64,000 nucleotides of DNA from JAGRGG01 sp965217265 (GTDB lineage: Bacteria > Pseudomonadota > Alphaproteobacteria > Geminicoccales > Geminicoccaceae), in NCBI GenBank assembly GCA_965217265.1, contig CBDCHP010000018.1, positions 186,001 through 250,000 on the forward strand, written 5' to 3'. Shown here piece by piece: positions 53,206 to 61,275 of this stretch (position 1 is its first letter; each line of letters begins with the position of its first letter). A program made the position numbers and the translations under genes. Under the pieces are notes generated by a model. That model had not been told where the DNA came from and did not search any database. It was given only the letters and a program-made list of their open reading frames with translations.

Positions 53206-54344
53206 CACAGCGCCTCCAGGACGGTGGCGATCCCCTGCCCGCCGCCGATGCACATGGTGGCAAGGGCGTAGCGGCCGCCGGTGCGGTGGAGGAGCGAGGC
53301 CGCCTTGCCGGTGATGCGCGCGCCCGAGGCGCCCAACGGGTGGCCGAGCGCCATCGCCCCGCCGTCGAGGTTCACCTTGTCCGCGTCGAGGCCGAGTTCG
53401 TCGATGCAGGCGAGCGCTTGCGCCGCGAAGGCCTCGTTCAGTTCGACGACGTCGAGGTCCTCGACGCCGATCCCGGCGCGATCCAGCGCCTTCTTCGTCG
53501 CCATGATCGGGCCGATGCCCATGATCTCCGGCGCGCAGCCGGCGACGGCGATGCCCTTGATCCGTGCGAGCGGCGTCAGGCCGGCCTCGCGGGCGTAGCC
53601 CTCCTCGGCGACGAGGACGGCGGCCGCCCCGTCGGTGAGCGGCGACGACGTTCCGGCCGTGACCGTGCCGTCGGTCTTGAAGGCCGGCCGCAACCCGGCC
53701 AGCGCCTCAAGGCTCGCGTCGGCGCGGATGCCGCCGTCCAGGGTAGCCTCGCCGTCCTTGGTACGGATCGGCACGATCTCGTCGGCAAAGCGCCCGGCCT
53801 CTTGCGCCGCCGCCGCCTTTTGATGGCTCGCGAGCGCCATCCGCTCCATGCGCGCGCGCTCGACGCCGTACTTGACGGCGACGTTCTCGGCCGTCTCGCC
53901 CATGCCGATATAGGCCTCTGGGTAATCGCGGCTGAGCCCTGGGTGCGGCATCGGGTTGAAGCCGCCCATCGGGATCCGGCTCATCGACTCGACCCCTGAG
54001 CAGACGAACAGCCGCCCGGCGTCCATCTGGATCGCCCCCGCCGCCATGTGGATCGCCTGCATCGACGAGCCGCAAAAGCGGTTGAGCGTGACGCCGGCGA
54101 CGCTCTGCGGCAGCCCGGCCAGCGTGCCGGCCAGCCGCGCGACGTTCAAGCCCTGCTCGGCCTCGGGAAAGGCGCAGCCGGCGATGTGATCCTCGATCGC
54201 CTCGACCTTGGCGCCGCACTTCGCGACGAGGCCGCGCACGACCTGGGCCAAGAGATCGTCCGGGCGGGTGCGGGCGAGCGACCCCTTGTGCGCCGGCTGA
54301 AAGGGCGAGCGGGCGTAGCCCGCGATGACGACGGATCGCTGCAT
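53205..54344 (-). CDS. fadA: Acetyl-CoA C-acyltransferase (thiolase)
   Basis: The enzyme performs the thiolytic cleavage that ends a beta-oxidation turn. The 379-residue protein has the nucleophilic cysteine in TLNRFCGSSMQAIHMAAG at about residue 91, the NEAFAAQAL segment, the GGAMALGHPLGASGARI histidine block and the second cysteine in LATMCIGGGQGIA. ATG 54344 gives the typical MQRSVVIAGYARSPF start. It lies between the MerR gene (5-bp gap) and the HAD/ECH gene (1-bp overlap). Confidence 0.95.
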   Translation of the reverse strand: MQRSVVIAGYARSPFQPAHKGSLARTRPDDLLAQVVRGLVAKCGAKVEAIEDHIAGCAFPEAEQGLNVARLAGTLAGLPQSVAGVTLNRFCGSSMQAIHMAAGAIQMDAGRLFVCSGVESMSRIPMGGFNPMPHPGLSRDYPEAYIGMGETAENVAVKYGVERARMERMALASHQKAAAAQEAGRFADEIVPIRTKDGEATLDGGIRADASLEALAGLRPAFKTDGTVTAGTSSPLTDGAAAVLVAEEGYAREAGLTPLARIKGIAVAGCAPEIMGIGPIMATKKALDRAGIGVEDLDVVELNEAFAAQALACIDELGLDADKVNLDGGAMALGHPLGASGARITGKAASLLHRTGGRYALATMCIGGGQGIATVLEAL

Positions 54345-54349
54345 CAATC

Positions 54350-54757
54350 TCAGACTCCTGCGGGTTCTTCGGCGGCGCGCGACGCGCGCGCCAAGTAGGT
54401 GTCGGCTTGCGAGCGGATCTGGCGCAGGTCGTTCAAGGTCGCCTCGATGTCGTGGTGCTGCTGTTCCAGCTTTGCCATCCGCTCGTCGAGGCGCTTGGCG
54501 AGCAGGCGGGTCTGCGCGAGGTGGTCGTGGTCGGCGTCGTAGAGGTCGAGCCACTCCTTGATCTCGCGCAAGGAGAAGCCCAGCCGCTTGCCGCGCAGGA
54601 TCAGGATCATCCTCGCCCTGTCCTTGTGGGTGTAGACCCGGTTCTGGCCCGCCCGCTGCGGCACGATGAGGCCCTTGTCCTCGTAGAAGCGCAGCGTGCG
54701 GGGCGTGATGTCAAGGTCTTCGGCCAGTTCGCTCACCGTGTAGAGGCGTTCACCCAT
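54350..54757 (-). CDS. MerR family transcriptional regulator of the fatty-acid operon
   Basis: The 135-residue protein has an N-terminal winged helix (LYTVSELAEDLDITPRTLRFYEDKGLIVPQRAGQNRVYTHKDRARM, residues 5-50) and a long coiled-coil dimer helix (residues 80-125). There is no C-terminal metal-binding cysteine pattern. The class resembles the LiuR-type regulators of fatty- and branched-chain acid catabolism. It leads the thiolase-HAD-ACAD run, so it probably controls that operon and the upstream acyl-CoA ligase. ATG 54757 is supported by the standard MGERLYTVSELA start. Confidence 0.85.
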   Translation of the reverse strand: MGERLYTVSELAEDLDITPRTLRFYEDKGLIVPQRAGQNRVYTHKDRARMILILRGKRLGFSLREIKEWLDLYDADHDHLAQTRLLAKRLDERMAKLEQQHHDIEATLNDLRQIRSQADTYLARASRAAEEPAGV

Positions 54758-54768
54758 CGGTTGTATTC
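54756..54768. promoter_or_regulatory. 13-bp sequence shared by the merR and acyl-CoA ligase upstream regions (copy 1)
   Basis: On the plus strand the 13-mer ATCGGTTGTATTC occurs here, overlapping the merR start, and again at 56629-56641, about 70 bp upstream of the acyl-CoA ligase start. Presence only in front of these two functionally linked genes suggests a shared regulatory site, possibly for the MerR protein. Confidence 0.4.
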
Positions 54769-54853
54769 TCTCGTTGTTTATTATCGCAAGCGTCATGCGG
54801 CTCACGTTGAGGAACGACGTGCGGGGCGTGGATCCGGTTCCCATCACACCGCC

Positions 54854-56560
54854 TCAAGCGGCGCAGACGGCGGTGCGCTTGGCCTGCTCCTCGGCGACCA
54901 ACTCCTTCTTCGACAGCTTGCCGATCATGGTCTTGGGCAGTTCGTCGCGAAACTCGATCGCGCGCGGCACCTCTGAGGGCGCGAGCTTGGTCTTGAGAAA
55001 GGCGAGCAGCGTCGGCGCGTCGAGGTCGGCGCCCTCGCGGCGGACGACGAAGGCCTTGGGCGCCTCGCCGCGATCATCGTCCGGCACGCCGATCACCGTC
55101 GCCTCGGCCACCGCCTCGTGCGCGTAGAGCGCCTCCTCGACCATGCGCGGGTAGACGTTGTAGCCGTTGACGAGGATCACGTCCTTCAACCGGTCGACGA
55201 GGAAGACGTAGCCGTCGTCGTCGACGTAGCCGACGTCGCCGGTGAGGAGCGCGCCGTCGTCCATGACGGCCCGCGTCTCCTCCGGGCGTTGCCAGTAGCC
55301 CTGCATCACCTGCGGCCCGCGCACGGCGATCTGGCCCTTTAGGTTGGTGCCCAAGCGCCGCGTCGGATCGTCGAGGCCGCGGACCTCGATCGACGTCGCG
55401 GGCAGCGGCAGGCCGATCGAGCCCTCGCGCACCCGGCCGTCGGTCGGGTTGCAGGTGGCGACGGGGGCCGTCTCCGAGAGCCCGTAGCCCTCGACGACCG
55501 TGCAGCCGGTGAGGTCTTGAAAGCGGTGCAGCACCTCGATCGGCAAGGGCGCCCCGCCGGAGATGCAGTACTTGAGGGAGCCCAGATTGTGCTTGGGCGT
55601 CTCGGGGCTGTTGTTGAGCGCGTTCAAGAGCGTCGGCACGACCGGGAACAGGGTCGGGCGCTTCTTGTGGATCGTGCCCAACACCTGCTCCAGCTTGAAG
55701 CGGGGCAGGAGGATCATCGAAGCCCCGATCTCGATCGCGAGGTTCATCACGACGGTCATGGCGAAGACGTGGAACAGGGGCAGGACCCCTAAGACCTTCT
55801 CCTCGCCGTCGCCGAGCGTGGGGCACCACGCCGCCACTTGGCGCCTGTTGGCCGCCAAGTTGGCGTGGGTCAGGATCGTGCCCTTGGGCGTGCCGGTGGT
55901 GCCGCCCGTGTACTGCAAGACGGCGGCGTCGGTGAGCGGGTCGACGACGGTGCGCTTGATGCGCCCGTCATTGTCGATCAGGTCCCTGAAGGTTGTCAGC
56001 CGGTCCATGTCGACCGGCTGCGAGAGTTCGTGACGCTTGAAGAGACGGAACATCATCGCGGTCGAGGGCGGCAGCGCGTTCGCCATCGAGCAGACGACGA
56101 CCTTCTCGATCTCGGTCCGGGGCAGGGCCGCCATCAGCTTGTCGAGGATGAGGGCGAGGTCGAGGGCGAGCATCACCTTGACGCCGGAATCCTTCGCCTG
56201 GCGCGCGATCTCGTCCTCGGCGAACAACGGGTTGAAGTTGACGACGACGGCGCCGAGTTCGAGCGCGGCGTAGTAGCCGACGACGTAGTAGGGCGTGTTC
56301 GGCAGCAAGAGCCCGACCCGGTCGCCCTTGGCAACGCCGAGTGCTGCCAAGCCCTTGGCAGCACAGCGGACGAGGTGGCCCAAGAGCCGATAGCTGCACA
56401 CCTTGCCCATGAAATCGATCGCGGTCTGCCGGCCGTAGCGGGCCTCGGCCCGGTCCAGGGCCGCCGAGAGCGGCTCCGGCGGCAGCTTCATGTCCCAAGG
56501 GATGTCCCGCGGGTAGGCGTTGAGCCACGGCGCACGGCCGCTGGCCTGCTCGTCCATCAT
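54854..56560 (-). CDS. fadD: Long-chain fatty-acid-CoA ligase
   Basis: The enzyme activates fatty acids for beta-oxidation. The 568-residue protein has the P-loop LQYTGGTTGTPKGTILTHAN, the YGLSETAPVATCNP motif, the GDVGYVDDDGYVFLVDRLKDVI hinge and the C-terminal lysine region LPKTMIGKLSKKELV. The N-terminal WLNAYPRDIPWDMKLPPEPL is typical of alphaproteobacterial FadD. A second adjacent ATG at 56557 is equally possible. It lies 96 bp upstream of merR and the beta-oxidation genes on the same strand. Confidence 0.92.
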   Translation of the reverse strand: MMDEQASGRAPWLNAYPRDIPWDMKLPPEPLSAALDRAEARYGRQTAIDFMGKVCSYRLLGHLVRCAAKGLAALGVAKGDRVGLLLPNTPYYVVGYYAALELGAVVVNFNPLFAEDEIARQAKDSGVKVMLALDLALILDKLMAALPRTEIEKVVVCSMANALPPSTAMMFRLFKRHELSQPVDMDRLTTFRDLIDNDGRIKRTVVDPLTDAAVLQYTGGTTGTPKGTILTHANLAANRRQVAAWCPTLGDGEEKVLGVLPLFHVFAMTVVMNLAIEIGASMILLPRFKLEQVLGTIHKKRPTLFPVVPTLLNALNNSPETPKHNLGSLKYCISGGAPLPIEVLHRFQDLTGCTVVEGYGLSETAPVATCNPTDGRVREGSIGLPLPATSIEVRGLDDPTRRLGTNLKGQIAVRGPQVMQGYWQRPEETRAVMDDGALLTGDVGYVDDDGYVFLVDRLKDVILVNGYNVYPRMVEEALYAHEAVAEATVIGVPDDDRGEAPKAFVVRREGADLDAPTLLAFLKTKLAPSEVPRAIEFRDELPKTMIGKLSKKELVAEEQAKRTAVCAA

Positions 56561-56628
56561 TACCCCCTTCGTTCGACCCCGCGGTCGTGCCGCGGGCGAT
56601 AGCCCTGATCTTTTCTCTAGGGTACGCG

Positions 56629-56641
56629 ATCGGTTGTATTC
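56629..56641. promoter_or_regulatory. 13-bp sequence shared by the merR and acyl-CoA ligase upstream regions (copy 2)
   Basis: Same ATCGGTTGTATTC as at 54756-54768. Here it is followed on the plus strand by GTCAAGAAGTTTACGTATGG, which contains a TTTACGTA stretch reminiscent of MerR-type fatty-acid regulator sites. Confidence 0.4.
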
Positions 56642-56651
56642 GTCAAGAAGT

Positions 56652-57389
56652 TTACGTATGGGGCAATGCTGCGGGTACGGTCTCCTCGTCCGCCAGGAGT
56701 GCCGCCGTCTCGGTCTCGATCCGCTCTTGCAGGAGCGCCATGAAGACCTTGCGCTCCAGGCCCGGCGGGATCGGTTCTAGAAAGCGGACGGTGATCGTGC
56801 CAGGACCCTTGACGGCGCCCGAGCGCTCCCAGAGCAGGCCCGAGTCGAGGGCGACCGGCACGACGGGCAGGCCGAGTTCGCGGTAGAGTGCGGCGACGCC
56901 CGACTTGTAGTCGGGCGGGGCGCACAGGGGCATGCGGGTGCCCTCGGGAAAGATCAGGACCGAGACCCCTTGCGCCGCCGCCGTCTTGGCGCCGTTGATG
57001 AGCGAGCGCATCGCCCGCGCGGCACCCTTGCGGTCGATCGCGATGTTGGTGTGCGCCAGATACCAGCCGAAGACGGGGATCTTGGTCAGTTCCTCCTTCA
57101 TCCCGCTCGCCGTCAGGGGCCGGACCGTGTTGATGAAGACGGTGTCGAAGGCGGAGAGGTGCTTGGCGGCGAAGACGACCGGGGTTTGGGGGATGCGGTC
57201 CAGGCCCTCGAAGGCGACCTTGACCCCCGCGACGTGGCGCAGGAGGAACAGGCCGCCCCGCTGCCAGAGCCCGGCGAGCCACAAGAGGTCGTAGCGCGAC
57301 GCGAAGGGGGTCAGCGGCAGGTAGCCGAAGATCACGATTGCGGTCCAGACGTAGAACAACGGCTTGAACAGGTAAGAGCGCGTCGCCAA
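56652..57389 (-). CDS. plsC: 1-acyl-sn-glycerol-3-phosphate acyltransferase (PlsC)
   Basis: PlsC adds the second acyl chain to make phosphatidic acid. The 245-residue protein has an N-terminal membrane helix (residues 8-30), the catalytic HxxxxD as KHLSAFDT at about residue 77, and FPEGTRMPLCAPPDYKSGV at about 146. Only a TTG (57389) is available in a sensible position, 4 bp after the ftsX stop. The group ftsE-ftsX-plsC is conserved in alphaproteobacteria, and together with plsY (18.9 kb) gives both acylation steps. Confidence 0.93.
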   Translation of the reverse strand: MATRSYLFKPLFYVWTAIVIFGYLPLTPFASRYDLLWLAGLWQRGGLFLLRHVAGVKVAFEGLDRIPQTPVVFAAKHLSAFDTVFINTVRPLTASGMKEELTKIPVFGWYLAHTNIAIDRKGAARAMRSLINGAKTAAAQGVSVLIFPEGTRMPLCAPPDYKSGVAALYRELGLPVVPVALDSGLLWERSGAVKGPGTITVRFLEPIPPGLERKVFMALLQERIETETAALLADEETVPAALPHT

Positions 57390-57392
57390 GGC

Positions 57393-58253
57393 TCAGATCC
57401 GTCGCAGGCTGAAGCGGGCGGCGAGGCGGGCGCTGAGGGTGGCGAGCAGGACCGCCACGATCGGGACGAGGCTGAGCAGAACCCAGTCGACGGCGCCCGG
57501 CACGACCGGGATCGGCGGCTCGACCCCGATCCAGGTCGGCCCGTAGAGGACGGCGACGAGGACGAGCACCGCCGCGACGAAGCCGCCGACGGCGCCGTAG
57601 AGCGCCACCGCGAGCGCGTGGTGCTCGACCTGCCGCGCCACGTAGGCGTCCTTCGCCCCCATCGAGCGCAGGACGTCCAGGGTCTCGTGGTGCTGGGCGA
57701 GGCTCAGGCGGGTGATGGCCGCGACGCCGACGAGGGCCGCGAGCAAGAGGGCGCACCCGGCGACGACGCCGCCCGCGCGCAGGAGGGCGCCCACGCCCCC
57801 GCGCGGGCCCGCCATGGTCCCGCCGTCGCCGAGCGTGGCGCCGGGCACCATCGCCCGGACCCGCTCCTCGATCGCCGCCACGTCCGGATTCGAGCCCGGA
57901 TTGAAGGCGACGTCGATCAGCCGCGGCAGCGACAAGGCACGCGCGTCGCCGCCGGCGGCGGGGCCGAGGAGCGCGTCCAACTCGGCATCGCCGACGGGCG
58001 AGACGGAGGCCGCCTCCGGCAAACGCTCCAGCACGGCGACGAGGTCGGCGACGAGCCCCGGCCGCTCGTCCGCCGCCGCCGGGGGCAGGGCCAGGGTAAC
58101 GATGCGCGGCAGGCTCGCGTCCTTGATGAGACGCTCGTGCGCAAGGCCGGCGAGCGCGAAGGCCAGCACGGCCATGAACACGAGCCCGCCGACGACGTGG
58201 CGCGTCAGGCGGCCGAGCGCCGAGCCTTCGAGCGGCAGGTCGAGGCTTGGCAC
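57393..58253 (-). CDS. ftsX: FtsX-type cell-division permease
   Basis: FtsX is the membrane partner of FtsE in the divisome and regulates peptidoglycan hydrolysis. The 286-residue protein has one N-terminal membrane helix (about 22-42), a periplasmic domain of about 110 residues and then three membrane helices, the standard FtsX topology. The HHETLDVLRSMGAKDAYVARQVEHHALAVALYG segment between helices is the MacB/FtsX cytoplasmic coupling helix. GTG 58253 follows GAGGAGAA, 11 bp after the ftsE stop. Confidence 0.88.
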   Translation of the reverse strand: MPSLDLPLEGSALGRLTRHVVGGLVFMAVLAFALAGLAHERLIKDASLPRIVTLALPPAAADERPGLVADLVAVLERLPEAASVSPVGDAELDALLGPAAGGDARALSLPRLIDVAFNPGSNPDVAAIEERVRAMVPGATLGDGGTMAGPRGGVGALLRAGGVVAGCALLLAALVGVAAITRLSLAQHHETLDVLRSMGAKDAYVARQVEHHALAVALYGAVGGFVAAVLVLVAVLYGPTWIGVEPPIPVVPGAVDWVLLSLVPIVAVLLATLSARLAARFSLRRI

Positions 58254-58264
58254 GGGCGTTCTCC

Positions 58265-58993
58265 TCAAGCCCCGCCGGCGGCCGCGTCGACGAGGCGTCG
58301 GTTCGCGATCCGCCATGCGGGGTGCGGGTGGCGGCGGGGCAGGTCGTCGCCGTGGGTGGCGAGCACGACGCCGGTGCCGAGCCGGCGCAGCTCGTCGAAC
58401 AGACGCATCAATTGGCCGCCGCGGGCGGCATCGACGCTGCTCGTCGGCTCGTCGGCGAGCAGCAAGGGCGGTCTGGTAACGACGGCGCGGGCGACGCTGA
58501 CCAACTGCCGCTGCCCGACCGAGAGGTCTCGCGGCAAGGCGTCCGCCGCGGCGGCGAGCCCGAGCCAAGCCAGGATCTCCGGCACGAAGCGGCCGATGCG
58601 CTCGTCGTCCGCGCCGTTGATGCGCAGCGGCAGCGCCACGTTGTCGAAGGCGCTCAAGTGCTCGATCAAGCGGAAATCCTGAAAGACGACGCCGATCTTT
58701 TGCCGCAGATTGGCCTTCTCCTCACGGCCGAGGCGGGTTAATTCACGGTTGAAAACCGTCATCGTGCCGCGTGCGGGCGGGAGCGACAGGCCGAGCACCC
58801 GCAAGAGCGAGGTCTTGCCCGCGCCGACCGGCCCGGTCAAGAAGCGAAACTCCCCGGCGTTGAGGGTCAGATCGACACCGTGCAGCACGTCCTTGCCCCC
58901 GTAGCCGACGGCGACGCCCTCAAGGCGCAGCAAGGCGTTCGGCCGGCCCGCCGCCAGTCCCGTGGTATGAATATCGATGGTTGATGGCGGCAT
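58265..58993 (-). CDS. ftsE: FtsE-type cell-division ATP-binding protein
   Basis: The ABC ATPase drives FtsX. The 242-residue product has Walker A TGPVGAGKTS, the Q-loop GVVFQDFRLI, the signature LSVGQRQLVSVARAVV, Walker B LLLADEPTSS and the H-loop VLATHGDD. The second residue after LS is Val instead of the usual Gly in LSGGQ. The start is uncertain; ATG 58993 overlaps the divergent zinc-ribbon gene by 17 bp, and a TTG at the LLRLEG segment would avoid that. Confidence 0.88.
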   Translation of the reverse strand: MPPSTIDIHTTGLAAGRPNALLRLEGVAVGYGGKDVLHGVDLTLNAGEFRFLTGPVGAGKTSLLRVLGLSLPPARGTMTVFNRELTRLGREEKANLRQKIGVVFQDFRLIEHLSAFDNVALPLRINGADDERIGRFVPEILAWLGLAAAADALPRDLSVGQRQLVSVARAVVTRPPLLLADEPTSSVDAARGGQLMRLFDELRRLGTGVVLATHGDDLPRRHPHPAWRIANRRLVDAAAGGA

Positions 58994-59723
58994 ACGGCAA
59001 GGCGGGGCGGCGGGGACGGACGACGGGTTGATCGGCCTTACCTGCCCCAATTGCCGGACCGGTTACAAGATCAATCCGCAGTCCTTGGGTCCGCGCGGCC
59101 GCACGGTGCGCTGCACCACCTGCGGCCACAAGTGGTCCGCGGCCCCCGACGGTACGGTTGCGCCGGCGGCACCGAAAGCCCCGGCGGCGGAACAGGAGGC
59201 GTCGGACGCGGACGCCGAGACGACGGGCGCCGAAGCGGACGAGGCCGTCGCCGCAGACCCGCCGGCGCGCGCGCCGGCGTCGATCGGCCCGGTCGTGAGT
59301 TGGCTCGCCCTCCTGCTCGTGGCGCTCATCCTCGTCGGCGCCGTCGTCGGGCGCGGCGCCGTCCTGCGGGCCCTGCCGCAGACGGCTTGGTTCTACGGCC
59401 GCCTGGGCTTGCCGGTGACGGTACCGGTCGATCTGGACCTGGACGCGATCGAGGCCGTGGAGCGGCTGGACGGGGGGGTGCGCTACCTCGACGTAACGGC
59501 CAAGATCCGCAACGCGACCGGCGGCGGGCGCGACGTGCCGCCGCTCGTGGTCAGCGTCCTCGACGCCAAGCGCGAGGCGCTGCGGCAAGAGCCCGTCCTC
59601 TCGCCGCAGCCGCGGCTGCCGCCGGGCGGCACGGTCAGGGTGCACGGCCGCGTGGCGCTGCCCGAGAAGGCTGTGTCCTACAAGATCGCCTTCGTGCCGC
59701 ACCCCCCGGAGGAAGCGCCTTGA
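58977..59723 (+). CDS. MJ0042-type zinc-ribbon membrane protein
   Basis: The 248-residue protein starts with a zinc ribbon (LTCPNCRTGYKINPQSLGPR then VRCTTCGHKWSA; CxxC pairs at about residues 23-26 and 46-49), an acidic Ala/Glu-rich linker, one membrane helix (about 103-123) and a periplasmic DUF3426-like domain. Such proteins are found beside ftsE in alphaproteobacteria; their role is unknown. The TGA overlaps the TTG start of tadA (TTGA). Confidence 0.8.
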   Translation: MVDGGIRQGGAAGTDDGLIGLTCPNCRTGYKINPQSLGPRGRTVRCTTCGHKWSAAPDGTVAPAAPKAPAAEQEASDADAETTGAEADEAVAADPPARAPASIGPVVSWLALLLVALILVGAVVGRGAVLRALPQTAWFYGRLGLPVTVPVDLDLDAIEAVERLDGGVRYLDVTAKIRNATGGGRDVPPLVVSVLDAKREALRQEPVLSPQPRLPPGGTVRVHGRVALPEKAVSYKIAFVPHPPEEAP

Positions 59724-60181
59724 GCGCCCCGCCCTTCGCCTCGCCCCCGATGCGAGAGGCGCTGAAGCTCGCGGGCGAGGCGGCGCGCGCGGGCGAGGTG
59801 CCGATCGGCGCCGTCGTCACCGGCCCCGACGGCCGCATCATCGCCCGCGCCCATAACCGCGTCGAGGCCGACCGCGACCCGAGCGCGCACGCCGAGATCC
59901 TGGCCCTGCGCGCGGCGGGCGCCGTGCTCGGCACGCCGCGCCTCGTCGGCTGCGACCTCCACGTCACCTTGGAGCCCTGCCCGATGTGCGCGCAGGCTCT
60001 GGCCCTCGCCCGCATCCGCCGGCTCTACTTCGGTGCGCCCGATCCCAAGGGCGGCGGCGTCGAGCACGGCGCCAGGGTCTTGAGCGCCTCTTCCTGCCAC
60101 CACGCGGTCGAGGTCTACGGCGGCATCGCCGAGCGCGCCGCCGCGGCGTTGCTGCGCGACTTCTTTTCGGTTAGGCGTTAG
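59720..60181 (+). CDS. tadA: tRNA-specific adenosine deaminase TadA
   Basis: TadA deaminates adenosine 34 of tRNA-Arg(ACG) to inosine. The 153-residue protein has the zinc-site HAEILALRAAG (HAE motif) and LEPCPMCAQALALARI (PCxxC). TTG 59720 with GGAGGAAG upstream overlaps the preceding stop; ATG 59750 (MREALKLAGE) is the alternative. The gene is followed by an acetyltransferase after 3 bp. Confidence 0.93.
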   Translation: MSAPPFASPPMREALKLAGEAARAGEVPIGAVVTGPDGRIIARAHNRVEADRDPSAHAEILALRAAGAVLGTPRLVGCDLHVTLEPCPMCAQALALARIRRLYFGAPDPKGGGVEHGARVLSASSCHHAVEVYGGIAERAAAALLRDFFSVRR

Positions 60182-60184
60182 GTC

Positions 60185-60670
60185 ATGATCGACATCCGCG
60201 ACCTCGATTCGTCCGACCTCGCCGCCGTCCTCGCCCTGAACGAGGCGTCCGAGCCCGGCGTCGGCCGGGTCGACGCGATCGGGCTCGAAGCGATCGTTGC
60301 CGAGGCGGCGCACGCGCGGGTCGCCGTGCTGGACGGCGTCTTGGTCGGCGCCCTCGTGGCGCTCGCCCCCGGCGCGGCCTACGCCAGCCCGAACTACCGC
60401 TGGTTCGCGCGGGGGCCCGAGTCCTTCCTCTACGTCGACCGGGTGATGGTGGCGGCCCGAGCGCGGGGCCTCGGCGTCGGCCGGCGCCTCTACGCCGACG
60501 CGATCCTGGCCGCGCGGCGCTTGAACCTGCCGCGCCTGACCTGCGAGGTGAACGAGGACCCGCCCAACCCGGGCTCGCTCGCCTTCCACGCGAAGCTCGG
60601 CTTCGTCAAGCTGGCGAGCACGACCGATCCGCGCGACGACAAGCGGGTCGCCATGCTGGAGCGGCGGTGA
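60185..60670 (+). CDS. GNAT-family N-acetyltransferase
   Basis: The 161-residue protein has the GNAT acetyl-CoA binding region VDRVMVAARARGLGVGRRLYADAI (R/Q-x-x-G-x-G/A pattern at about residues 86-109) and the C-terminal strand CEVNEDPPNPGSLAFHAKLGFVKL. The substrate is unknown. It is convergent with mntR, and its TGA overlaps the 30-bp relic element at 60668. Confidence 0.85.
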   Translation: MIDIRDLDSSDLAAVLALNEASEPGVGRVDAIGLEAIVAEAAHARVAVLDGVLVGALVALAPGAAYASPNYRWFARGPESFLYVDRVMVAARARGLGVGRRLYADAILAARRLNLPRLTCEVNEDPPNPGSLAFHAKLGFVKLASTTDPRDDKRVAMLERR

Positions 60671-60697
60671 ACGTCGTGCCGAGCGGCGAAGCGTTTA
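60668..60697. repeat. Possible relic of the interspersed element, 30 bp
   Basis: Between the convergent GNAT and mntR stops lies TGAACGTCGTGCCGAGCGGC followed by GAAGCGTTTA. It keeps only the outer words of the family (TGAACG and AAGCGTTTA), overlapping both stops as the full copies do, without T tracts or core. Confidence 0.4.
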
Positions 60698-61141
60698 CCG
60701 CCGCTCCAGGAACCGGCGAAACGCTTCGAGCGTCTCCTCGCCGACGTGGTGCTCGATCCCCTCGGCGTCGCGCTCGGCGGCCTGGGGTTCGACGCCGAGC
60801 GCCAGCAGGAGGTCGCGCACGGTCCGGTGGCGCTCGCGGCAGGCCGCCGCCAGCGCCTCGCCCGCCCCGGTCAGGAAGATCGCGCGGTAGGGCTCGCTGA
60901 CGACGAGGCCGTCGCGGATCAGGCGCTGCACGGCGCGCGCGACCGTGGCCGGGCCGACGCCGAAGCGCGCGGCGAGGTCGGCGGCGCGCGCCTCGCCCTT
61001 CGTACGGATCAGCTCGTCGATCATCTCGACGTAATCCTCGGCCAGCTCGGTCTGGTGCGCCCGGCGCACCCGCGCGAACCCGTCCGCCCGCCGCTCGGCC
61101 GGGGTCAGTTGCCTTCCCTTCACGCCCCGCATCGCCAACAT
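60695..61141 (-). CDS. mntR: MntR-type manganese-responsive regulator (DtxR family)
   Basis: The 148-residue protein has a DtxR-family winged helix (AEDYVEMIDELIRTKGEARAADLAARFGVGPATVARAVQRLIRDGLV) and the metal-site residues in the C-terminal helices, including GIEHHVGEETLEAFRRFL with Glu-His-His at the standard spacing. It resembles the proteobacterial MntR with a short C-terminus rather than DtxR with an SH3 domain. It is divergent from the Mn/Fe transporter operon, with a palindrome in the gap, so it probably represses it under high manganese. Confidence 0.9.
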   Translation of the reverse strand: MLAMRGVKGRQLTPAERRADGFARVRRAHQTELAEDYVEMIDELIRTKGEARAADLAARFGVGPATVARAVQRLIRDGLVVSEPYRAIFLTGAGEALAAACRERHRTVRDLLLALGVEPQAAERDAEGIEHHVGEETLEAFRRFLERR

Positions 61142-61201
61142 CCCGCCTGTAACCTCCCCCCGCGTGCGGCGCTTTGGCTAGCACTTGTGCATCCCACAAG
61201 C

Positions 61202-61225
61202 AAAGTTTGCCCGTTGACAAACTTT
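61202..61225. promoter_or_regulatory. Putative MntR operator overlapping a -35 box
   Basis: AAAGTTTG at 61202-61209 and CAAACTTT at 61218-61225 form a perfect 8-bp inverted repeat around an 8-bp spacer. TTGACA (61214-61219), a consensus -35 box for the plus-strand transporter operon, lies inside it, with a possible weak -10 (TACCTA) at 61238-61243. A second inverted repeat, CTTGTG-CATCC-CACAAG, is just upstream at 61184-61200. The arrangement suits repression by the divergent MntR. Confidence 0.6.
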
Positions 61226-61275
61226 ATGCCTTTCACCTACCTAACGGCAACGAACACGACAAGTCGGAAAACATC

